Source: Alteromonas indica (GTDB lineage: Bacteria > Pseudomonadota > Gammaproteobacteria > Enterobacterales > Alteromonadaceae). Taken from it: a DNA stretch of 64,000 nucleotides. The notes under the pieces are model-generated. The model worked only from the letters and a program-made list of their open reading frames with translations. It had not been told where the DNA came from and made no database searches. This document shows, piece by piece, positions 57,452 to 64,000 of this stretch. The position numbers and the translations under genes are program-made. Each line of letters starts with the position of its first letter. Position 1 is the stretch's first letter. The stretch is from assembly GCA_003056425.1 (NCBI GenBank), contig PYVY01000004.1, positions 62,001 to 126,000 on the forward strand, given 5' to 3'.

Positions 57452-58054
57452 GATTCTATCCCTACGGTAAAACAAGAAAGAGTAATCGATTCAGCGTTAA
57501 AGGCCTATCAACATACGTATGCGTAACAGATTATCAAAAGTGGCACCTCGCTGTGTAAAGGATAATGTCTTCGGTATTACCCTATGCGTGTTTGAAAATT
57601 GCCAGGTTCTTTTTGCCACCTTTGCCGCCATTGCCACCTTTGCCGCGAAATACAAAGTCGCGCTTAGCTGGGCAATCGATGTCTTGTATGCGCAGTTAGC
57701 CATCTAGCTTTTCTTAATCTCCTGCTACCCAGTAGCAAACAGCCCAGTCGGTATTTTTTGCTCCTATAGCTAATAATAGCCAATACTTTTTCGTAGGGCA
57801 GAACAACAGGTAGTCGTTAAAGGGCGCTTGCTATTTCGGCGTCTGGTGACACTCTTCGCTATTGCTTAAACCCATACTTTTATATAAAAAAATTGCGCAC
57901 AATGTCAGATTTTGCTTTGATAACGTTACATGGCGCTGCTGATTAACCAGAATGAATCGCTTAAGCCCCAAAACATAGGTTATTTCATTTTGAATTGTGT
58001 AGTGCTTCGCTCCAAGCGCTTTTCTTGTTTTCTCTAAGAGGGGACTTTGAGCCA
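57452..58054. other. gene-poor start of the cassette-like region
   Basis: No credible gene. It contains an 18-bp tandem duplication (TTGCCACCTTTGCCGC at 57613 and 57631) and a GTTAGCC core at 57695-57701 preceded by CGCA. It may be the remains of an older cassette. A 74-codon minus frame at 57831-58055 has no RBS. Confidence 0.45.
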
Positions 58055-58116
58055 TTTATTAACGCCCATAAGGTGATGTGTAACTACTGAGAGGGCTTTA
58101 TAGTAAGGTGTTAGCC
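58055..58116 (+). other. candidate attC-like site
   Basis: A left TTAACGCCC (from about 58059) and a right GTTAGCC core (58110-58116) can pair end to end as imperfect R''/R' arms. The 107-residue gene begins 20 bp later. The match to consensus is weak. Confidence 0.35.
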
Positions 58117-58135
58117 AATAAAAAAAGGACTTTTT

Positions 58136-58459
58136 ATGGAAGCCAGCTTTTTAATACTTTCAATATCTTGCTTGAGTGGTTTTGTATATTTACTCATAGG
58201 CTATCTGCTTACCTTCAAGCAAAAAGCAGATGTGCTTAACGGCATCGACTTTTCTAAAATTGCCGACCTACCTGCTTTCTGCAAATACGTAGGCAATAGC
58301 TTTTTATTATCAGGTGTAGTACTACTCTTAGCTGGGGTCCTGGTTTACTTAGCTTATTTAAACCTTTTACTGTTTATAGCTATTTTTGTTCTCTTCTCGG
58401 TATTGCCCATTATCAATGTCGTCAGAGCTATGCGTAAGTTTCAAAAAAGTACTTCGTAA
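58136..58459 (+). CDS. small membrane protein in a cassette-like unit (DUF3784-like)
   Basis: A 107-residue protein with three hydrophobic segments (about 4-26, 49-68, 70-93). The middle loop, KADVLNGIDFSKIADLPAFCKYVGNSF, resembles DUF3784 membrane proteins. AAAGGAC precedes the ATG. It sits between two GTTAG cores, with an attC-like spacer directly after the stop. Function unknown. The AT-rich codon choice differs from the flanking housekeeping genes, which fits acquisition. Confidence 0.7.
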   Translation: MEASFLILSISCLSGFVYLLIGYLLTFKQKADVLNGIDFSKIADLPAFCKYVGNSFLLSGVVLLLAGVLVYLAYLNLLLFIAIFVLFSVLPIINVVRAMRKFQKSTS

Positions 58460-58468
58460 GCAAAGCGT

Positions 58469-58583
58469 GGCTAACAAGCCAATCAACACACTCACTGCGT
58501 TCGCTGGAAAATAACACATAGGCTCCTGTGCTTCGCTTGGTATTGTATCCCACAGTTTTGTGCGCCAAAGCTAGACGTTAGGC
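58469..58583 (+). other. attC-like recombination site
   Basis: About 115 bp between two genes: a left arm GGCTAAC (58469-58475) and a right core GTTAGGC (58577-58583), which are complementary apart from a mismatched pair. The interior holds partly complementary segments around CTCACTGCGTTCGCTGG and CTTCGCTTGG, as in chromosomal-integron attC sites. The methyltransferase ORF starts 21 bp after the core. Confidence 0.65.
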
Positions 58584-58604
58584 TGAAAAAACGTAGAGAA
58601 CCGA

Positions 58605-59333
58605 ATGCACCAAGACGACCTTAAGACATTATTCGATAAACAGGCAGCCAACTACGATGCGCAGTGGGCGAAATCAGCACCGATTAATGATTGCCTCTAC
58701 TTTCTTTTAGCGTCGCTGTTTACCCGCTTGCCTGCTGACGCTCGGATTCTCTGTGTCGGGGTGGGTACGGGGGCAGAGTTGGGTCACCTTGCCAAAGGCA
58801 ACCCCAGCTGGCAATTTACGGTAGTAGAGCCTTCCGGATCAATGCTGGATATTTGTCGGCAACGGGCGAAAAGGGAAGGGTTTGCCTCGCGTTGCTATTT
58901 TCATGAAGGCTATCTCGATACACTCTCACCCGCCGCTCTGCATGATGCGGCCACTTGCTTTTTGGTGTCTCAATTCATCCTGGATCAACAAGCTCGGTCT
59001 GGATTCTTTCGAGAAATATCGGGCAATCTAAAACCAGAAGGAATCCTTGCCAGCTCTGATTTGGCTTCGGACGTAGAAACCGCCGAATATGAAATATTGC
59101 TGCATGCCTGGATGAATATGATGACGGCATCGGATGTTCCACCCGAGGGGATAGTCCGCATGCGTAAAGCCTATGCTAATGATGTGGGGGTTCTCCCTGC
59201 TAACAGGATTGCGGCAATAATTAAGTCAGGAGGTTTTGAACTTCCAGTGCTGTTTTTCCAGGCTGGTTTGCTTCACGCGTGGCTTTCAAAACGTGCCCCA
59301 GACGAGGGGGCCGTAAACAGCACTGCTGTTTGA
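58605..59333 (+). CDS. class I SAM-dependent methyltransferase (cassette-like)
   Basis: A 242-residue methyltransferase. The SAM loop is ILCVGVGTGAELGHLA (about 48-63), the acidic residue after strand 2 is in VVEPSGSML, and the rest of the Rossmann-like fold is complete. The small-molecule or other target is unknown. It begins just after a GTTAGGC core and ends just before a second core. The 3' end holds an AAACAGCACTGCTGTTT inverted repeat at about 59315-59331. Confidence 0.8.
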   Translation: MHQDDLKTLFDKQAANYDAQWAKSAPINDCLYFLLASLFTRLPADARILCVGVGTGAELGHLAKGNPSWQFTVVEPSGSMLDICRQRAKREGFASRCYFHEGYLDTLSPAALHDAATCFLVSQFILDQQARSGFFREISGNLKPEGILASSDLASDVETAEYEILLHAWMNMMTASDVPPEGIVRMRKAYANDVGVLPANRIAAIIKSGGFELPVLFFQAGLLHAWLSKRAPDEGAVNSTAV

Positions 59334-59362
59334 CAAATGTTCCGCAGAGCGCGGCGTTAGGT
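59315..59362 (+). other. candidate short attC-like site
   Basis: GTTTGAC (about 59328) and the core GTTAGGT (59356-59362) lie at the methyltransferase gene end. The next ORF starts 7 bp after the core. The interval is short and the left arm has a mismatch, so it may be a degraded site. Confidence 0.35.
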
Positions 59363-59369
59363 GTCTTAA

Positions 59370-59630
59370 ATGCAGACGCGAAAGATTTTCGCAGAAAAAG
59401 TCAGGTTTTTGCTTCACTCTGCTAAGGAACGAAGTACTCCACAAGGTGTGCTGGTATGCGAAAAAACATTAAATGAGCTCGCCAGTGGCAAAGATAAAGA
59501 GTATCTGAATCAATTTCTATTGATGTTCAATAAGCCATGCATTGCTATTGAGGCTTACGGATATACAACCAGCGAAGAGTTTATCACTATAAATATATTG
59601 CGAGAATTAGCGCGAAAGACAACCACATAA
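59370..59630 (+). CDS. hypothetical 86-residue protein (cassette-like)
   Basis: A small hydrophilic helical protein with no signal peptide or membrane segment; I do not recognise it. It begins 7 bp after a GTTAGGT core and lacks an obvious ribosome binding site, both common in integron cassettes. It ends 3 bp before a putative attC-like spacer. Confidence 0.55.
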   Translation: MQTRKIFAEKVRFLLHSAKERSTPQGVLVCEKTLNELASGKDKEYLNQFLLMFNKPCIAIEAYGYTTSEEFITINILRELARKTTT

Positions 59631-59632
59631 CA

Positions 59633-59788
59633 ATACTCTGTTATCGTTCCCTTCATTCTCCTCATTCCCTTCGTTCCGTTCATTCCCTTCGGTCAGCTGG
59701 ACGCAAACACGTAAGCGCTTTGCGATTATCGCCCACGCGCCATAGGTAAGGCACTATCTATACTCACCAACATGCCCCAACGTTAATA
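59633..59788 (+). other. degenerate attC-like spacer
   Basis: It begins CATAACAATAC after the stop of the 86-residue gene. The middle has TTCGTTCCGTTCATTCCC and GGACGCAAACACGTAAGCGC, of the kind seen in chromosomal-integron attC sites. It ends near GCCCCAACGTTAATA (59774-59788), a possibly mutated core. Confidence 0.4.
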
Positions 59789-59797
59789 AAGCCGTTA

Positions 59798-60487
59798 TTA
59801 TGCAATCACATCAAATAATCCACCTACAACTGCTGTAAGTACCATTGCAAGCGCACCCCAAAATGCAACTCTGCTAGCACCCATAGTAATTGACGCGCCG
59901 CCTATACGCGCTGCAGCTCCTCCGAGAACGGCAAGAAACAGCAAAGACAACGCTGCGACAACCGGTATAAGTAACGTACCCGATACAAACCATGCCACCA
60001 CTAATGGCAGTGCAGCACCTAGGGTAAAAGCGCCTGCCGAAGAGAACGCCGCTTGAATGGGCTGAGGGCTAACACGCTCTGAGATACCGATATCATCTCT
60101 GGCATGAGCGCCAAGAGCATCGTGAGCCATTAATTGCTCAGCAACCTGTTTCGCCAGTATCGGTTTAAGCCCTCTGCCTTCATATATTTTTGCAAGCTCC
60201 GCTGTTTCAGATTCAAAATTCTGCTCCAGCGATTTTTTCTCAATTGCAAGATCGGCATTTTCGGTATCTGATTGAGAACTAACCGAAACGTATTCACCAG
60301 CGGCCATAGACATCGCGCCGGCAGCTAAACCTGCAACGCCAGCGAGAAGTATGCCTTCATGTGCAGTGTTTGCAGCTGCAACGCCAATAATTAAGCTTGC
60401 CGTAGATACAATTCCGTCATTTGCTCCAAGTACCGCTGCGCGTAACCACCCAACGCGGTGGGATCGATGTATTTCACTATGAATCAT
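59798..60487 (-). CDS. VIT1/CCC1-family transporter
   Basis: A 229-residue inner-membrane protein of the VIT/CCC1 family that moves Fe2+ or Mn2+. The first helix carries AAVLGANDGIVSTASLIIG, then MSMAAGEYVSVSSQ and a cytoplasmic metal-binding helical insert (Glu-rich, about 80-135). The last helices are AFTLGAALPLVVAWF and GASRVAFWGALAMVL. It lies beyond the cassettes on the opposite strand and is probably native. Confidence 0.88.
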   Translation of the reverse strand: MIHSEIHRSHRVGWLRAAVLGANDGIVSTASLIIGVAAANTAHEGILLAGVAGLAAGAMSMAAGEYVSVSSQSDTENADLAIEKKSLEQNFESETAELAKIYEGRGLKPILAKQVAEQLMAHDALGAHARDDIGISERVSPQPIQAAFSSAGAFTLGAALPLVVAWFVSGTLLIPVVAALSLLFLAVLGGAAARIGGASITMGASRVAFWGALAMVLTAVVGGLFDVIA

Positions 60488-60599
60488 AGAGTTTCTCGCC
60501 GGTTCCGCTTACAGCTAACCCTCTCAGTTAGCGTGTGGATGAATTTATGGGCTTGTCAGGTCCCCTTCCTGGTAAGTAAAACTACATTTTCTGTGGCGA

Positions 60600-61125
60600 T
60601 TAAAAAAGTGATTTTGCTTCCTGAAAATCTGTTGATACGGCCGGATCAGCTCGCTTTTTTAACTCTTCCATACGATTTTTTAGCGTATCGCGAGACATTG
60701 AAAGCGCATCTGAACCGGCCACGAGACGGGCAGGGCGTTGACCAAGGACTGCAGTATTAACAATCAGTTGCGCTAACTTTTTGGGGCCATCAGGCTGAAT
60801 ATGGCTATAATTATTATATTGTGACTTATAGGTGGTGGCCGCATCCGCGTGCTCTAGAGCTAGAACCTTACCGTAGCCCACAGAAGACACGTCAATAAAG
60901 TCAGTTTGCAAAAAAACTCCACAATGGTGGCAGCAATTGCAAAATGTGCGACGTTCATTGCAAGACTTTCTGCGAACCCCTTACCCCATACTTTGTTGCA
61001 CAATAGACGGCTGCTCCGTCAACCCGAGCCACCGATAGATGAAAAGTTAAGTATATAACCACATCCTCGCTTAGGCATTTTTCGCAATACTGCTCATGTG
61101 ACATACAAGAAACAGGGTTGTACTG
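60600..61125 (-). pseudogene. decayed SDR oxidoreductase pseudogene
   Basis: The open part (60600-60911) gives an SDR C-terminus (FIDVSSVGYGKVLALEH..., later ending in VSTDF). Further upstream on the minus strand, SDR pieces continue but in shifting frames: FSSIGG, then VYCATKYGVRG (YxxxK motif), then ESLAMNVAHF and ATIVE. Separating defects include a TGA in place of a codon before AVLRKMPKRG (TGA at 61094-61096), frameshifts near the YxxxK strand, and a lost PG before FLQTDF. The N-terminal cofactor loop is missing. It cannot make a working enzyme. Confidence 0.75.
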
Positions 61126-61314
61126 CTGGTATATAAATGAGTTAAAGCTTTTTTGCGTCTTGGCCTGTCTATATCACTCCCATCGCGGTGACATTTTGGT
61201 CACATTGGTTTTGCTACTCTCCTATCGTTCAAATAAATTCAGTCAATGTGGGGGGAAGTAATATGGGTGTGCTATCGAGCGCAGTATCGCGGCAATTGTG
61301 TAAGGCAGGACAAT

Positions 61315-63699
61315 ATGAATAGGCTATCCGGACCGAGGCTATGGTTGGTTATATGGGCACTCTTGATTAGCCTTCCATTTATTACCCACGCAGCGGAAGC
61401 ACCCGGCGCACTGAGTATCATAGTTAAAGATAGGCTCACTGAGCGGCCACTTTCCAACGTGCAAATCACCCTGAAGGAGCGTGAAACCTCGGCCGTCAAA
61501 CAGTTAAACACTGACGCCCAAGGTCGAATTGTTGTTACGTCGCTTGATCCAGGTCTTTATTCGATAAGCGCGGTTAAAAGCGGGTTTGCCTCAGTAACTC
61601 AACCAAGTGTACGCGTAGTTACCCGAAAGAATATCAAGATAGTATTCCAGCTTGAGGAAGTCGAAGTTGAGAATATAGTAGTCCTGGGGAAGCAGGTAGA
61701 TAGATTTGCATCAGCTTCGAGCACCTACCTCGACAGAGATGCGCTGCGTAGTGCGGTCGGAGGGGGCGCAGACCCACTACTTTCGTTAGATGGATTACCG
61801 GGCCTGGCATCTGCCAGTGAATTCGCTAGCTTTAGCGTGCGCGGCCGGGGGCCAAGAGATAACCTGCTACTGGTAGATGACTTTCCCTTTGATAAAGCGG
61901 TTCATTTTGACGCCACATTGGGCGAAGAGGAGGATATTGGCGGAGGGGGACGTTTCTCTATTTTCGCGCCGAATGTTATCGGGGGAGCTGAATTCTCACC
62001 GGGGGGTTGGGGCCCTGCGTATGGCGGCCGGGCTGCATCACTACTTAAATTGGACGTCGCTGAGGGTAATCCCAGTCCCTCTGCAAGTTTTCGTTACGAC
62101 CTAGCCGGGTACGAAGTTGGGTACGATGGCCCTCTTGCTAACAGCGAAGATGCGACTTTACTTGTTTCTGCCCGGCGCCTGGACTTCGGCGCTTTGTTTG
62201 AAACGATTGAAGAACTGGATATAGGAGAGCCTGTTTTGCGGGATGTCATCGTAAAGTCGGTTATACCTGTCGATCAACGTAATACCTTTGAAGTTCTGCT
62301 AATGGATACGCACGAAGAATATACACGTGATGTTACTCATGTTTTCGAATCGCCCAATTTCGAAGATGCCGGGCTGCAAGATTCAGTTCAGGACAGCGAC
62401 TTATATGGACTGACATTACGGTCTTTGGTTGGTGAATATAGTATCTGGACTAACAAGATTTACTACCGAAAAAGCGACAAGATAAGTTCTGAGGGTGAAG
62501 CTTTTCCGGATCTTGTACCTGCAGGTTCGCCGGCCTCAAGCTTTCCTGTACGCGAAGATATTCTGACTATTGGGGAGGGGGAGACCGAAATAGGATGGCG
62601 AAGTGACTTTGAAACCATGAATCGATGGGGACAGGTCTCTGGCGGGGTGAGGTTGACGCAAATTGAACTTGATTACCATACGGTATTACAGGGCAACTGG
62701 ACCCGGTTTGTTTACGATAATGACGATTTAAGGCCAGACGCCGATCAGCAGTTTATTGTGCTTACCCCTGAATATATTAATGCGTCAATAAAGCAGAAAA
62801 AAATGAGTTATGCCGGCTATATAGATCAAGTTTTTGAAGTCGCTGATTGGGACTTTAGCACTGGCTTACGCGTGGAGCGGGATGGCTTTGCCGACGAAAG
62901 TTTCGCGTCGCCTCGGTTCAGTGTGAACTGGCAGCCAGGTAAGCAGGTTAAATATTTCGCCACCGCGGGCCTGTTCCATCAGTCGCCGCGGTATTTAGAG
63001 CTTGCCGCTAATGAGACAAACACCCTCAAAACAGAAAAAACCACCCATTTTAGTCTCGGTTTAAAATATTTTCCGAGCAACAATTGGTCGGTGTTGACTG
63101 AGGCGTATTATCAAAATCTCGACGATTTGGTGGTAGACCTGGATAGGACAAATGGTACCTTTGCCAATAGTGGTGACGGCACCTCGTACGGTGTGGATAT
63201 CGTAGCTAACGGCACAATACGTGAAGGCCTTTATGCTACGGTAACCTATTCTTATAATGATGCTGAAATTGACCGCCAAGACGGCCGCGGTTATATGGCG
63301 GCTGCGTTTAGTCGAGAACATGTCGCCACTCTAGGTTTGACTTGGGAAATCAGTGATCGCTGGAAGATCGCGGGACGCTATAAGTATCTGTCTGGCAGAC
63401 CAGACGATGAATATGTTATTCATGCAGATGTACTGGGGCCAGGCCAACCTTTGCGCTATTCCAAAGAGATTATTAAGCGTAATATCGGGCGTAAAAGTGG
63501 TTCCAGTTTGGTGAACGTCCGTGTTGACTATCGGCGCGCGTTTGGCCCCGTAGATATCACAGCCTTTCTCGATGTCATCAACGTCACGGCAGCATCATCA
63601 AGTGATGAGGCCGAATTTGATTACCGCCGAGGAGTTGAAGTGAAAGACGAAAGCGAGGCCGAGCCATTGATTGGTCTGCGCCTGGATTATGCTTGGTAA
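61315..63699 (+). CDS. TonB-dependent receptor with carboxypeptidase-like N-domain
   Basis: A 794-residue outer-membrane protein from ATG 61315 (AGGA upstream; the longer reading frame is unsupported). The signal peptide ends near THAAEA. A carboxypeptidase-regulatory-like domain (about 30-110: LSIIVKDRLTERPLSNVQITL) follows, then a plug with PLLSLDGLPGL and FSVRGRGPRDNLLLVDDFPF. The barrel ends RLDYAW. Such N-domains are common in SusC-like and related receptors. The substrate is unknown. A response regulator gene begins 15 bp after its stop. Confidence 0.85.
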   Translation: MNRLSGPRLWLVIWALLISLPFITHAAEAPGALSIIVKDRLTERPLSNVQITLKERETSAVKQLNTDAQGRIVVTSLDPGLYSISAVKSGFASVTQPSVRVVTRKNIKIVFQLEEVEVENIVVLGKQVDRFASASSTYLDRDALRSAVGGGADPLLSLDGLPGLASASEFASFSVRGRGPRDNLLLVDDFPFDKAVHFDATLGEEEDIGGGGRFSIFAPNVIGGAEFSPGGWGPAYGGRAASLLKLDVAEGNPSPSASFRYDLAGYEVGYDGPLANSEDATLLVSARRLDFGALFETIEELDIGEPVLRDVIVKSVIPVDQRNTFEVLLMDTHEEYTRDVTHVFESPNFEDAGLQDSVQDSDLYGLTLRSLVGEYSIWTNKIYYRKSDKISSEGEAFPDLVPAGSPASSFPVREDILTIGEGETEIGWRSDFETMNRWGQVSGGVRLTQIELDYHTVLQGNWTRFVYDNDDLRPDADQQFIVLTPEYINASIKQKKMSYAGYIDQVFEVADWDFSTGLRVERDGFADESFASPRFSVNWQPGKQVKYFATAGLFHQSPRYLELAANETNTLKTEKTTHFSLGLKYFPSNNWSVLTEAYYQNLDDLVVDLDRTNGTFANSGDGTSYGVDIVANGTIREGLYATVTYSYNDAEIDRQDGRGYMAAAFSREHVATLGLTWEISDRWKIAGRYKYLSGRPDDEYVIHADVLGPGQPLRYSKEIIKRNIGRKSGSSLVNVRVDYRRAFGPVDITAFLDVINVTAASSSDEAEFDYRRGVEVKDESEAEPLIGLRLDYAW

Positions 63700-63714
63700 G
63701 GAACCAACCCACAG

Positions 63715-64000
63715 ATGATAGATGCCCTTGGTGCTATGCCGGTAAGCGCGCTGATTGTCGAAGACAATCGCGATATATGCGAAAACATTGCCGCCTACCT
63801 GGAAAAGTATAACTACATACTGGATTTCGCGTACGACGGTATTAGCGCTATGCATCTGGCTTCGACAAATTCGTACGATGTTATTGTATTGGATTTGATG
63901 CTTCCAAGGATGGATGGTCTATGTTTTTGCCAAAACTTGCGCACTGACGCGAGCATTCAAACACCTGTACTTATGCTAACCGCAAGAGACACACTGGAGG
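63715..64000 (+). CDS. OmpR-type response regulator, truncated by the window end
   Basis: The first 95 residues of a response regulator. The receiver acidic pair is LIVEDN, the phospho-accepting Asp is in IVLDLMLPRMDG, and the Thr is in MLTARD. The output domain lies outside the window. It begins 15 bp after the receptor gene, so it probably controls or is co-expressed with it; a partner histidine kinase may follow. ATG 63736 (MPVSALIVEDN) is an alternative start. Confidence 0.9.
   Translation, partial: MIDALGAMPVSALIVEDNRDICENIAAYLEKYNYILDFAYDGISAMHLASTNSYDVIVLDLMLPRMDGLCFCQNLRTDASIQTPVLMLTARDTLE

Noticed and set aside
57831..58055. 74-codon minus-strand ORF in the cassette-like region
   Set aside because: No RBS and no recognisable similarity; orientation is opposite to the cassette genes.
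61246..61314. Extended start of the carboxypeptidase-like receptor
   Set aside because: The added 23 residues precede a normal signal peptide with its own RBS at 61315.

Overview
The window looks like chromosomal DNA of a marine gammaproteobacterium of the Alteromonadales (Alteromonas/Salinimonas-like). This is inferred from protein content, not from a search. The signs are MotY next to RNase T, the YeaG-YeaH-SpoVR stress operon, TmcA, HolD-RimI, many TonB-dependent receptors, a PEP-CTERM-type protein, a TPP-riboswitch thiamine uptake operon and moderate GC content. No prophage, transposase, rRNA or CRISPR array is visible.

Layout. 1-918 has no gene; it holds three copies of a 171-bp direct repeat and, abutting tmcA, an exact 16-bp array of the heptamer CACTATC that collapses to an 8-bp period. 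913-6150: tmcA, a divergent acyl-CoA thioesterase, an AraC-HDOD fusion regulator and a PEP-CTERM-type secreted protein. 6279-10171: a TPP riboswitch followed by an outer-membrane receptor, a thiamine-binding protein, a PnuC/PnuT permease and a thiamine-kinase-like protein, apparently one thiamine import and salvage operon. 10266-11368: tRNA-Trp, holD, rimI. 11608-17081: a large lipoprotein resembling a glycoside hydrolase, a compact 2OG-Fe(II) oxygenase, and a cNMP/CBS/DUF294 protein overlapping a DnaQ-like exonuclease. 17607-24444: translation genes prfC, argS, prfB (with the programmed +1 frameshift) and lysS, interrupted by an FMN reductase. 24435-37550: panE-like reductase, RluA-type pseudouridine synthase, Hpt protein, M16 peptidase lipoprotein, gshA, a lytic-transglycosylase-like lipoprotein, a 40-residue membrane protein, smrB, prmB, aroC, an MFS transporter and a beta-propeller-like secreted protein. 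37861-44179: spoVR-yeaH-yeaG operon, sodB and grxD.

44524-52173 is a cell-surface signalling locus: a FecI-like sigma factor and FecR-like anti-sigma factor sit between two strongly paralogous TonB-dependent receptors, of which only the second carries the N-terminal STN signalling domain. 52399-57451 holds bfd under two Fur-like boxes, rnt, motY, a periplasmic glycerophosphodiesterase, gloA and an SDR oxidoreductase.

57500-59790 is the most accessory-looking stretch. Three small plus-strand genes each begin 8-21 bp after a GTTAG-type core, with attC-like spacers between them. This looks like a small cluster of integron cassettes with no integrase in view (CALIN-like). It is followed by a VIT-family transporter, a decayed SDR pseudogene, and a TonB-dependent receptor with a carboxypeptidase-like N-terminal domain, followed at once by an OmpR-type response regulator that runs off the window.
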